64,000 nt of DNA, from contig JAIUCV010000076.1 of NCBI GenBank assembly GCA_026724425.1, positions 4,797,501 through 4,861,500 on the forward strand. The letters are read 5' to 3'. Of the stretch, positions 35,428 to 46,041 are shown one piece after another. Each line of letters starts with the position of its first letter. Position 1 is the first letter of the stretch. The translations under genes were made by a program, and so were the position numbers. This DNA comes from Erythrophleum ivorense. Lineage: Eukaryota > Streptophyta > Magnoliopsida > Fabales > Fabaceae. Below the pieces are notes generated by a model. It was not told the origin of the DNA. It did no database searches and saw only the letters and a program-made list of their open reading frames with translations.

Positions 35428-35789
35428 CAACCTATGTTTTTCAAACTGCGGATGAAGACCTCTGTTTTTCAAACTTTGCAAGAGGTCTTCTTTAAGTTGT
35501 GGTAGGCCTCTGTTTTTCCTAACTAAACGAAATATCTAATGTTTATGTTGTTTATTGTGTAAGTTCATATTGACTCAAACCAATGCAAACTGAGTTGTAC
35601 AAAAAATACTAAAACTGAGTCGAAATAATACATAGTTGAACTACTAAAAACTTAGTTGTACCCAAAATATCAAAAGTTCCCAATACGCTGAGAAACATAG
35701 TTGTACCAAAATACAATACCAAGAAACTTAGTTGTACCATAAGAAACATAGTTTATACAATACCAAAAAACACCACCAACATAGGTTAT
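35428..35789. other. Intergenic DNA inside the MULE, rich in AGTTGTACC motifs
   Basis: Between convergent GRF copy 2 and the DUF1985 gene. Four copies of AGTTGTAC lie at about 35594-35735. No coding sequence. Confidence 0.6.
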
Positions 35790-38626
35790 TCACCTCTTCT
35801 TCCTCGGTTTTCCTCCTTTGCTTGCAGCCTTCCTCTTCTTCTTTTTTTCCTCCAAAACCAAAAAAGGACTGCACTTTGAGGATGCAGGTCTAAGTTTCCT
35901 CTTAGGCCGCACGTTTTTCTCAACTGCAATTGTTTTTTTTTTTTTTTTTTGGAGGCTCATTACGAACCTCCGGCTCATTCTCTTCCTCCATCTCTTCAGC
36001 TGCCTCAGACTCATCCTTCTCCTCATCCGCCTCAGACTCATCCTTCTCCTCAGCCGCCTCAGACTCATCCTTCTCCTCAGCCGCCTCAGACTCATCCTTC
36101 TCAGTGGCAGGAGTAGGACTTAGAGCTGAAGTACTCGCTCCTCCTATATCATGAGCTTTATTTCTTCGTTGCTCGCTGACATAACACTCAACCACGTCAA
36201 GACTCTCATCCAAATCACCAACCATTGCCTTAATCTCCGATGCAATATCATCCATCTTTTTTTCCATCTTCTCGATTGCTTCCTTGATCAATCCCTTCAT
36301 CGCTTCCATCAGCTCGTGTTGTGATCCACCGGTTTCAGATGCCTCTCTTGGTACTTCATTTATTCCCTCAGTGATACCTCTACCGGCCAAGTCCATCTCG
36401 TACAAAGACTCCCACCATATCTTTTTCTTCTGCACGATTAAATGGTCTCTCCAAAGTTCAACTAGAGGGTCCATAAAGCCTATCCCATCATCACAATGAC
36501 GGTCTATGATGCGCTCCAGAAGAGCTTCCTCATCTGAGGTTGGTTCCAAGATACTAATGATATCCTGAGATTACGAAAACATAAAATACATTCAAATATC
36601 AGGCTCACTCAATTAATATACAAGACAGTACAATAAATGATGACAAACACTCACCCTAATGCTCCCAATCGCTTCGTTTATGTCATCCAATGGATAACCT
36701 TTCATGTGAGTCTCTTTGAACATGTGCTTGCACAACCTTGGACAGTCATTCTCTGCATCAACAGCTATACGAAAGGTTCGCCCAAGCACATGAATACTCT
36801 CATACGCAAAAGCCTATGCAGAGAAAGTATTACAATATCACCACCCTAAACCCATAAAATTATTACTTTAATACGACATCTAAGGAAAATAATTACCTCA
36901 ATAGGAAGAATGAAACCAGAAAATGTCCATGAATCGTTCTCCTTCACAATGCCCCTCTTGAACTTCTTTGTTATTTTCTTTACTTCATCGAGACAATCAT
37001 CATAGGTGTAACGGCCCAAGGAAATTTTTCACACAACTCCAAATCATCCACAACTTTAAGAAAGAAGGGCTCTATGTTTCCTTGAACTTTGGACTTCGCT
37101 TTCAAGACATTGGTTAAGAAATAGAGCGCAGCCATCTTCTTCTTGTTAACAGCTCCTTTCATTCCCGATAGTTTCTTCTTCACATCGGCTATCGTAATAT
37201 TTTTTTTCCTCTTGAACCACTTTTCCACAAACTTGAAATCACCTACATCCTTATCCTTCAACTCCCCATAGTTGCTAGGGTAGTCATGGCAATCCAATCC
37301 ACTCAACAGCGCATGCTCCTTCATGGAGTACCTAATAGGTACTCCATTAACCACAAACCATAGCTCTCTCTCATTATCAGTACAAGCTAGGTGTAAAAGA
37401 AGCATCCAGACTCCTTGTGATTTACGGTTATTCTCCACAGGCATATGGAAGATATGCTTAAACTGAGGATGACTCGAGAACCATTCCAACGCCTCAGGAA
37501 TTTTCTTGATGTCTTGCACCGTTTGTTTCACGTAACACCTCGTTGATATCTTGCAAGTTTTTCTATATTGCTCTGGACGAAAGTAAAACTTCTCTGGTTG
37601 CAGTGGTATATATTCATCATCAACCTGCAGCCAAGTCAAACAATGTGGTATTTAAAGTTAACATGTAGTTGAACCTAGTCGAACCTAGTTGAACTTAATT
37701 CAAACCATTAGCTACAATGTGGTATTTAAAGTTAACAAGTAGTGTACATTACCAGGCAAGGTGCAGAACAATGGACATGTGCTTCTGAAGGCATAGCTTG
37801 AGAAGCTTCTTCCTGCGGGGTTTCTTCTGTTTGAGGAGCTTCTTCCTGCGGAGGTTCCTCACCATCATCCTCATCATCATCATCATCACCCTCATCATCC
37901 TGCAGGTTCAAACAAATAAAGTTAATTAACCGATTCAACCTTATCTGAATCTTAATATACGTAGTTGTACCCAACATATTCAGTTGAACTTAGCAATAAC
38001 TGTTCAATGTAACATATTTGAACGTAATTGAACCTACTCGAATATATTATTACCTAATATACTACCTACTCAAATTTATCCATGCTCAATCTTCATTCTC
38101 CTCTCCATTATCAATCTCAAAGTTTATGTAATAAATAAGCAAGATACAATACCTTATTCTCCACTTCGTCACCAGACAAATCCTCACCCGACGCCTCTTC
38201 CTCGTCCTCTTCCTCTTTTTCTTCTTCTTCCTCTTCCTCTTTATCTGATTCATCATCTTTTTCTGTTTCTTCTTCCTCTTCCTCTTTTTCCGATTCATCC
38301 TCTATTTCTTCTTCCTCTGAGTTCATCTTCTCCTCAGATTGCAATTTTTTTGGTTCGGGATTTGCTTCTTCGTTTGAAGGACTCGGAAGAACTTCGGTTT
38401 CCACCGCTTCTGTCGCTTCTGTCGCCTCCATCCTTTCTCTCGCTTCCGCCGCTTCTGTTGGCTCCGACTGTTTGGTCGGAGCAGCGGGTTCTATCTGGTC
38501 CGATAATTTCGACGTTTCTTTGCTGTTTCTCAACTTCACCATTGCTCGATTCCGAATGATTGTTCTCTCCAATCTCGCTTTCTTCTTTCTTCGCTCCTTT
38601 CTTCCACTCGAAATTTCGAAACTCAC
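35790..38626 (-). pseudogene. DUF1985 protein gene of the MULE, frameshifted
   Basis: Minus-strand exons with GT/AG borders: 38626-38153 (start Met at 38626 or 38539), 37899-37753, 37624-36897, 36813-36655, 36564 to about 35790. The first two exons encode very acidic Glu/Asp repeats. Exon 3 is the DUF1985 domain (FSSHPQFKHIFHMP, ELWFVVNGVPIRYSMKEHAL). The last exon has a coiled coil, four 9-residue KDESEAAEE-type repeats, and a basic tail ending KGGKPRKKR. One base is missing near 37011 (FPWGRYTYDD becomes FPWAVTPMM), and the poly-A run at about 35932-35950 breaks the frame before the tail. In Arabidopsis relatives this domain often precedes a ULP1-type protease; none is seen here. The same gene type recurs intact at 61330. 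Confidence 0.75.
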
Positions 38627-38887
38627 TGAAACGTTACTGATTTCAAAATTTCACCGAATGATACGGTGAATTTATGGATTTTTTCTGTTAATATCCAATG
38701 CGGTCGGGTCGGGTTTGCGGTTGTCGGATAATACCCTGGTTGGATTCGTAAATACTTCAAGTTTGCTTTGGTTCTCATGTCTTTTACTTATTTTTCGATT
38801 TAAAACTAATTGAAAAAGAAATTAATTTTCTGAATGTGGCAAATTGGCCACCGGTTCGCCAATTTGTGGCAAATGAGCAATTGTTTC

Positions 38888-38896
38888 CTCCAGATA
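38888..38896. repeat. 9-bp target site duplication of the MULE, right copy
   Basis: CTCCAGATA, identical to 26753-26761. Confidence 0.8.
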
Positions 38897-40074
38897 TGAT
38901 GGGTAACCCATACATCATCTTCTTGTAGACAATTAACTGAGTACCCGCGTTACGTTTTCTTTTGTTAAATGAATTTTCTAATGTTTTGTTTTAAACTTTT
39001 CATGTCGATAGGTCTGCTAATAACAGTAAAACTTTTTCGATTTGTGTGTCAATGTTTTGTTTTGTTTTAGAATTTTGTATATATTAAACATAGAACATTA
39101 CATTTTTTCATTGGTGAATATGTAGTTTCCATTGACTCCCAAGAAAAGATAATAGGATAACAAAGAAAATCAAGTGTTGATTACATGAATAGCTTAACCT
39201 CTTGCTCAGTTAATTAGATAACATTGTAAGAAACTATGTTTATTTTATTGAAATCATAAACAAATTTAGATAGCATTAATGATTTGAATATTAGATTCAT
39301 AGAAATTAGTCTGCCTAATTTTCTTAGTTTTAGTTTTTGAAGGCAAAAAGGATGTCATCAAACAATTGTGTACAATCACGTACATAGAAAACCATAGAGC
39401 TCCATGGGACGGCTTTGAGAAACAAATGACATATCTTGCATCATATTTGAAGGCAAAAGTATGTCTAACGACCACATAAACATCGTTAGACCAAAAAGAC
39501 AAGACTTTAACATACAAATATTTCTATTTTCTTACACAATTTTGTTATCTTATTGTTAATTTTACTTAATATTATTCAAATATGATGTGATCATCATAAA
39601 GTCCTAAGAGCAAATAGGCAAATATGGATATGCCACTTTCGATATTTGGTGATTGCTGGTATGTGCATAATGGAAAGGGGAATACCGAGGCAACAAAGAG
39701 GGTGAAGTGCATCAACTGTTTTCCTTGTAGTAACATGAGAAGCTGAGTTCTTGACGGCTGTACAGTGTCGAGATCTGTTTGTGGAACCCATTTAGAAACG
39801 AAGAAGAAGAAACGGAGGCTCCTAGCCTCCCAATAAGATGGAGAGTCGCGAGACGTAGCGGTGAAGCCACATGTTAGTTCTTCACCGAAAGAAATTGAAT
39901 GGGTTTTTTTTTGTTTTTTTAAGAAGAGATCAATTATGTAAAGCCACGTGTCATTTCTTTGTGGGCTGATGTGTCGAATTCTGGAGAGTGACATTGCCCT
40001 TTCATATAGTAGATTTTTGGATAAAATAGGTCCACATTTTTGTCTAAATTTTTTTTTTGTGAAACATTAGTCAT
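38897..40074. other. Unassigned DNA with a Helitron-like 5' terminus at 40012
   Basis: No gene is supported. On the minus strand a typical Helitron start (TCTACTATATGAAAGGG, preceded by A) begins at 40012, and the next bases include ACACATCAGCCC and GACACGTGG as in other crucifer elements. I could not find the matching 3' hairpin, so the extent is unknown. A 140-codon minus-strand frame at 39994-39572 has no recognisable homology. Confidence 0.4.
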
Positions 40075-41095
40075 CAAACCTAGAATGAATCATACGCAGA
40101 TATGTCTACTTCCTAAAATCCAAGATGCAGAAAAAGTATATGATATTATCGTCCTATCAGTCTATGCACTGTGAGTTATAAAATTATTTATAAAAATAAA
40201 AGAATTTTAAGAAATCTTATCTCTGAATCTCATGCTATGCTTTTGTTACATGACGGAATATTATAGATAATGTTTTGATTGCTCATGAGTTAATGCATGC
40301 TTTGCAATCTAAGAAGGATTGTGCAGAACAATATATGGCTATCAAGACAGATATCAGCAAAGCATATGATAGATTATAGTGGAAATTTTTGGAGAATGTC
40401 ATGAAGAAGATGGGATTTGATGCGAAATGGAATAGCTGGATTACGGCGTGCGTACGGTCAGTTTCATTCTCAGTTCTCGTCAATGGATCAGAATATGTTT
40501 GTATTCAATACCAACAAGAGGAATTCGTCAAGCCCTCTCCTATCTTTTCCTACTGTGTGCTGAAACTCTTTCTCAGATGCTTTCACATGCGAATTACAGA
40601 AAATAATTTACAGGAATGCATCTGACTAAATCTTGTTATGCAGTTACTCATCTATTATTTCCAGATGAGTGACTCTTTATTCTTCTGCAAAACAACAATA
40701 GAAGACTGCCACATGATGGCTAAGATATTACATGATTATGAGGTTATTTCAAGTCAGAAGGTTGATTTACACAAATCTTCTATTATCTTTAGGATGAAAA
40801 TTGCGCATGATAGGAGACTACATATTCAGAATATTATGGGGATTAGGAATATTGGAGGGGGAGGAAAATATCTCGGCCTACCAGAACAATTTGGCAGAAT
40901 CAAAACATAATTGTTTAAAGGAGTAGTAAAAAGAGTTAGCGATAATATAGGTGCGTACTATAATCAATTTCTGAGTCCAGCAAGAAAATAAATCTTAATA
41001 AAGTCAGTAGCACAAGCAAAACCAGTGTATTCTATAAGTTGTTTTTAAATCTCTAAGAAAATTTGTGATGAGATTAATGATAAGGAAATAGTATC
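40075..41095 (+). pseudogene. LINE reverse transcriptase relic
   Basis: Read across many stops and frameshifts, the plus strand shows L1-type motifs: NHTQICLLPKIQDAE, then AIKTDISKAYDRL, then SFSVLVNGSEYV, then ADDSLFFCKTT (the catalytic box, here decayed) and GGGGKYLGLPEQFG. The order and spacing fit a plant non-LTR reverse transcriptase. It is cut off at the right by the fold-back element at 41098. Long dead. Confidence 0.8.
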
Positions 41096-41097
41096 AA

Positions 41098-42057
41098 TCT
41101 ACTATAATAAAAGGGCCTATTTGGGGCTCCTCACAGTGTCCACATCAGCATCTCAAACTTCTTTGTTAGAGTGCCACGTGTCACCACTTTCCCACCTCTT
41201 GAATTCACGCTCAATTTTAATTCCTCGCACACTCTCCTTTCCAAACACGTTGCCACGTCAGATGCGAGGGAAAAAAAAAAACTTGGACAAACTTGGACCT
41301 CTGTTAATAAACATGATTTGTTGTGAGCCTATATAATCTTTAGCCCACAAAATTAATTAGGCCCATTGTTTCAGCTTAGGCCTTATGTTGTCGTCTTCTT
41401 CCGTTAAACACACCAGAACTTTAATCGATTCATATCTCTCTCTCTGTAACCGGTTAGCATTTTTTTTTTTGTCACTCATCTTCAATACTCCCTCTTTCCA
41501 ATTTATGGCACCTCCAATCCGAAACCTCTCTTTCCGATCCTATAAAAACGCACCCCCACTTTGCAACTCATCTTCCCCTAAACCAAATCCGAAATTTTGC
41601 GATAGCATCCAAAGCTCCTTCTTCCTCTTTCAAGCCGATGACTTTCCATATTCTCAACGTATCGACGGCCAATTCTGCAACGACGAGGTATTGGTGCGGC
41701 TTCTTTCGAATCCTAGATTTGATTCCCCATTTCTTCTCTTCTCTTACTCGGTATTTGTTTGTTTTGTTCATTGGGTTACTTTTTACCCTTCGCTTTTGAT
41801 AGACCCATCTTCTTCTTTTGTCTCTTCTCACAACAAATCATGTTTTATTAACAGAGGTCCAAGTTTGTCCAAGTTTTTTTTTTTTCCTCGCATCTGACGT
41901 GGCAACGTGTTTGGAAAGGAGAGTGTGCGAGGAATTAAAATTGAGCGTGAATTCAAGAGGTGGGAAAGTGGTGACACGTGGCACTCTAACAAAGAAGTTT
42001 GAGATACAGATGTGGACACTGTGAAGAGCCCCAAATAGGCCCTTTTATTATAGTAGA
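41098..42057. mobile_element. Fold-back element with ~230-bp inverted arms and Helitron-like termini
   Basis: Left arm about 41098-41330 and right arm about 41828-42057 are near-perfect inverted copies. Each end starts TCTACTATAATAAAAGGG, a classical Helitron 5' end, but here at both ends. Translating each arm outward-in gives the same short peptide (LLECHVSPLSHLLNSR), which confirms the symmetry. The AA/TT next to the ends extends the symmetry, and no target duplication is clear. The 500-bp centre has an open frame (41385-41897) that I do not recognise. Confidence 0.75.
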
Positions 42058-42570
42058 TTTTTCCAGAAATCCAGGTCTTGGGTCGATCTGTTTCCGGATT
42101 CCGATCACGACCCTGCTTTTCTTTTTCGGAGATATTAGTTTCCGACGAGGTTTGTTCGATTCATCCTCTTTGTCTCATATGCATTTTGATGTTTCATGTA
42201 ATAGTTAGATTGAATTGTTCCAGGGTTTGATGAGCTAGAGAAGATAACTCATTTGAATTAGATGTGTTTATTATATATCTGGAGTTGATTCTCCTCTTAT
42301 GTATTTGCAGAATGGAGATGGAATCATGTAAGCTGTTTATCGGTGGGATTTCTTGGGAGACCAGTGGAGATCGTCTCCGTGAGTACTTTCAGAACTATGG
42401 TGAGGTTTTAATGACTCCCACCGATATCTCAATTAGGATATACCAGTCGTTTTCTCAAGTTTTTCAGGGCCTCTATTGCTACCCCTGTCCAGTTGGTGTT
42501 AGATCCTTCCATTGTATATTTAAAGTTCTGTTATGTACTTGTGTTGTCTCATGTGCAAGAGGAAGATCAT
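42058..42570 (+). pseudogene. hnRNP/RNP1-like RNA-binding protein gene, internally deleted
   Basis: A 5' leader with an intron ending TTTGCAG/AATGGAG at 42311 leads to MEMESCKLFIGGISWETSGD and RLREYFQNYGEVL, the start of the first RRM of plant RNP1-type hnRNPs. The RRM breaks off at about 42413, before the RNP1 octamer, and continues into sequence that looks like 3' untranslated DNA. So most of the gene is missing. The remaining 102-codon frame (from 42264) is not a functional protein. Confidence 0.7.
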
Positions 42571-43915
42571 AATTCTCTTTTAGGCTTTTTTTTACCATTC
42601 ATCTTCCATTTTAACAATTTCAGAACGTTTGGGTATTGCTCAACAAACTGAATTAGTGACACTGTTCATCTATCTCCCCTTTTTCATTATTGTTTTGTCC
42701 AATTCCTCGAAGCGCGTTCGTGATCTATGAAATAAACAAGAACCCATTATTATTCTATTTCCAAAAAAGACGAGCGTAAAGGTAAACGATGAAGACATGA
42801 GCTCATGCCACCTTTGAATCTACAATACGGATTCAAATTCTCTTTGGCCTTTTTCCCTACGCGGGTCAGAGCAATCTCAAATAAAGACCGGAATAAAGAC
42901 GTGATCCACTCATGACTAGAATAATGAGTAAGAGCCATTGATTATTCTTTTTTAAAAAATTGTATAGTGAAACTACTACTTCGTAGGAAGAGAAGAACAT
43001 AAGTGTGAACATAATAGATTAAGAAAGCGCAAGTGACTGAGGAAAATGATCTGTTGTGATCCACCCTAACAATCTTCCAAATTGCAATATGTAGAAATTT
43101 GTTATATAAGAGAATTAAATATTAAATATGTCTTACTTTATTATATAGCAAAATTAAATTTGCATTACTGGCTGATCAAGACGAGAGTAGGCTTCCTCCT
43201 TCAACTACAAGGTAAGAGATAAATGGAGTCAACGAAAAGGAACCGGCCATGAAAAGGTGCTGCTGGGGTGTAAAGAGGGTGAAGACAAAAAAAAAACAAA
43301 ATTCCCCGAGCTTATTCATACACATACACAATGTACATATCCCATTTAAAATTCTGAGATGGTTAGTGTTAATATATATTATTGCACACCTTTGGGTCAC
43401 ACAATGAATGACATATTTGCTATTACCTTTTTATGGTTATGGTATTTCCTGGTCAAGTCTACGTTTATAAGCATTCTTTGCTTACAAGAAGTAAATATGC
43501 ACGTAAAACTCTTTGCATTCTTTATTTTTAGTTCATGAGGATGATTTATGAAAAGAAATATGCACGTATAACTCATAAACTAGGATGAGTTAAACTTATA
43601 CCATAAAGAATAATGGTGCAGGACAGAAGGAAAAAAATATGGAACATTCAAATTTGAATACACACTATCATCTTTCAAGTTTTGAGACTTTAATTTGAGG
43701 TTTACATAAATTATTATGTCGGGATTTTGGAGAAGATGACCAAGATTCATATAGAGGTTCGGGTTAGAGGCCAATCAAAGTATATAAGGCCAATGTATAT
43801 AAGGCCAATCATGAAGATTGCAAGCTACTCATCTAAACACTTATCTATAAATTTTGTAAGAAACAATTCTTAAGTGAAAGTTATCATAAACTTCTTATCA
43901 TATATTGTAGACATA
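42571..43915. other. Intergenic DNA
   Basis: AT-rich, no supported gene or repeat boundary. Confidence 0.5.
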
Positions 43916-43927
43916 TTAACATATTTT

Positions 43928-43975
<48 letters not shown>

Positions 43976-44164
43976 GTAACCGTGGGAATCCTATAGGCTT
44001 TCCAGGCCCAAAGACTATACCCACGAGGCCCACGGCAGTCCGCGTATTCTTACCATTTAAGGCAGCCCGGGGTGGCCAAGGGGACTCGAACCCAGGGCGG
44101 GCACTCCAGCTGGAGTTCCTATACCACTAGGCCAAGAGCACTTGGTTAACATATTTTCAGATTT
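43916..44164 (-). mobile_element. tRNA-derived SINE with 19-bp target duplication
   Basis: Minus-strand element: body 44145 down to about 43976, then an A tail (T run in plus) at 43932-43975. It has RNA polymerase III boxes: A box TGGCCTAGTGGT (reverse complement of 44123-44134) and B box GGTTCGAGTCC (reverse complement of 44082-44092). The target duplication TTAACATATTTTCAGATTT occurs at 43916-43934 and 44146-44164. The length and box positions fit crucifer tRNA-derived SINEs. The long uniform tail and perfect duplication indicate recent insertion. Confidence 0.9.
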
Positions 44165-45030
44165 ATAAAATTACTTTACTTAAAAATCTATTAAACCATG
44201 TATAAGTACATATAAAATCAGCCAAGTTATATACTCTGCAAATAATAATTTGTACGCAGGTACATAAACCAACATTTCACTGATTTATATACCTACACCA
44301 ACTATATCGTACCCAACTAGCAGAAAAACACGATTCCCACATTTCAGGGAATGTGGTAAAATCATAGTGATAATGTTAAAAAAAAATATTATAAACAATA
44401 TAACCGGGCGTAGCTCAGTTAATCACTGAAGCTCTTATACTCCCGCAGTCTCTCATTTATCTCAGCCGTTTACAGCCTCCAACATCGACTGGTTCAGGAT
44501 TCGCGTTTGTTCCGGCGACAGTCGCGTCAGAGTTGGCTCCCATTCATCACCTTTCCCCGTCGGGCTATGTTCCTTCGTATTTAATCTAGGTCAAAGCTAT
44601 GTGACATCTGAGAAGCATGGGGTAAGCTTGAAATTAAAATTCTTCTGCAAGGCCAATAAAGAACCCGTATACTGATTGGACTTGTAATGCAAACAATGAT
44701 GAACCATTATAATATACAAACCTATAGTGAGAAAGACAGGATATGTGCTCGTCTTCGTGAGGCCATATAACAACAAACACAGCTCTAAATAAATTGAAAA
44801 ACAGAGATATTCCTAATAAGGAGTAAAACACTTAATAGACCTTAACAATGAACCAAAATAATACGAAAGTATGGAACATGTCGTAGATGAGACCCCTCTA
44901 CGCCCCCACGCCGCATTTACAGGGTTTCCTTCTCATTCCTTTGTGTGAATAACCCAATATAGAACTCAAAATTAACGTAATACCCCTAATCACCTAACCA
45001 TACAATGAGAATCCAAAAGTAATTTCTTAA
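44165..45030. other. Intergenic DNA with a short coding-like stretch
   Basis: 44480-44588 reads in plus as a stop-free, GC-richer segment (PPTSTGSGFAFVPATVASEL and on to VPSYLI then stop), unlike the AT-rich surroundings. It may be a captured exon fragment of unknown origin. Nothing else is supported. Confidence 0.4.
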
Positions 45031-45297
45031 TCTACTCTAATAAAAAAGGCTATTTGGGGCTCTTCACTGTGTCCACCTCAGCATCCCAGCTTCCTTCCTC
45101 AGAGTGCCACGTGTCCTCTAGCGAATTCGCTTCGCTTATATTTCCTTCCACGCAGGAAGCCCAATAACGCAAGCCCAGATCCCTCTCCCCCGTATCGTTT
45201 CCTTCTTCGCTTCCAAGCCCATTTTGTGGAGCTCTGAGGAGAAATCCTACGTGGACACTCTGAGGAGCCCCAAATAGAGGCTTTTATATATTATAGA
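45031..45297. mobile_element. Short fold-back element, same family as 41098-42057
   Basis: Left end TCTACTCTAATAAAAAAGGC and the inverted right end share TATTTGGGGCTC, AGTGTCCAC and AGAGTGCCACGTGTC-type segments with the 960-bp element. AA and TT flank it in the same way. 267 bp, no coding. Confidence 0.65.
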
Positions 45298-45840
45298 TTA
45301 CTCTTTTCCCTAAATTAGATTTGTGATTATTTCAGGACACGACAAAGCCATTACTATATTGCCAAAAGTCCCTATCCGAATATTCTTTCAAATTAAAACC
45401 AAATTCGAAGAACTTTATTACTTACTATATGTCTCTCTTGCTGTAAATGTCCCGAATATTCGAAGTTGGTTTAACCAAAAGCAACACTATCTTGAGTATG
45501 TCTTTATATAAATGACTTTTACCGAAGTAAACATCTCAACATCATTCACAGCAATACCACAGTGATAATCACTGGTGAGTTTTCGTACTCACTCTATTCC
45601 CTCCTGTTTCGAGTTTATAGGAAACATCGAATCGATTCGGTGGGATCTCATATCATTTTCTGTGATTGTTGATTTGGTGAAGGTGCAGCGTCGGCACGAG
45701 TGCTAGCGAAACGACAGTGACTTGCCTACCTAACATATTTATAGTGAGATATATATATATATATATTAGCGATTCGCGATGATGGAGATTATTTCCTGTG
45801 CTTTCTAACTTTTAACCCTCTGATTCATATTTTTTTCCAG
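45298..45840. other. Intergenic DNA upstream of the DGAT1 fragment
   Basis: Contains an (AT)n run at about 45750-45770. No gene supported. Confidence 0.4.
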
Positions 45841-46041
45841 GTACCTGCCATAATCATTGCTTTCTTCGTCTCTGCAGTCTTTCATGAGGTATGTGAACCT
45901 TCTGCGTTGCCCTGTCTCTAGACAGATGAACACTCTATTGCCAAGGCATTGTTCTTAGTAACAGTCTTATGTTCACAGTTATGCATCGCAATTCCTTGCC
46001 GTCTCTTCAAGCTATGGGATTTCATGGGGATTATGTTTCAG
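45841..46041 (+). pseudogene. DGAT1: DGAT1 (acyl-CoA:diacylglycerol acyltransferase) gene fragment, two exons
   Basis: Two consecutive exons with intact splice sites: 45841-45888 (VPAIIIAFFVSAVFHE) and 45979-46041 (LCIAIPCRLFKLWDFMGIMF). Together they match the conserved MBOAT region of plant DGAT1 that includes the His of FHE. Flanking exons are not seen, so it is a fragment, either transposed or a decayed duplicate. The last step of triacylglycerol synthesis in the ER is the role of the full enzyme. Confidence 0.8.

Larger units (their letters stand above)
26762..38887 (+). mobile_element. 12.1 kb Mutator-like element (MULE) without long TIRs, carrying five genes
   Basis: Bounded by the 9-bp duplication CTCCAGATA. 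Both ends begin GA and have ATTTGCCACAAAT exactly 13 bases in, on opposite strands; beyond that the ends are only weakly alike, as in non-TIR MULEs. Inside are a MURA-type transposase (27522-29952), a GRF zinc-finger gene (30461-31057), an RPA1-like DUF223 gene (33079-34328), a second GRF gene (34863-35427), all on plus, and a DUF1985 gene on minus (38626-35790). A DUF1985 gene within a MULE recalls the Kaonashi elements of Arabidopsis, which carry ULP-like genes with DUF1985; here no ULP protease domain is present. The transposase is broken, so the copy is not autonomous now. Confidence 0.8.

Noticed and set aside
35818..36154. Ser/Leu/Phe-rich plus-strand frames
   Set aside because: Antisense translation of the Glu/Lys repeats in the DUF1985 gene.
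39572..39994. 140-codon minus-strand frame
   Set aside because: No homology recognised and composition like translated non-coding DNA; kept only as part of a Helitron-like stretch.
41385..41897. 170-codon frame in the centre of the fold-back element
   Set aside because: No recognisable domain, low-complexity Phe/Ser content, and the end runs into the inverted arm.
44402..44475. Possible tRNA gene (GGGCGTAGCTCAGTT start)
   Set aside because: The first 15 bases resemble a tRNA 5' end and A box, but no proper B box or acceptor stem follows at the right distance.
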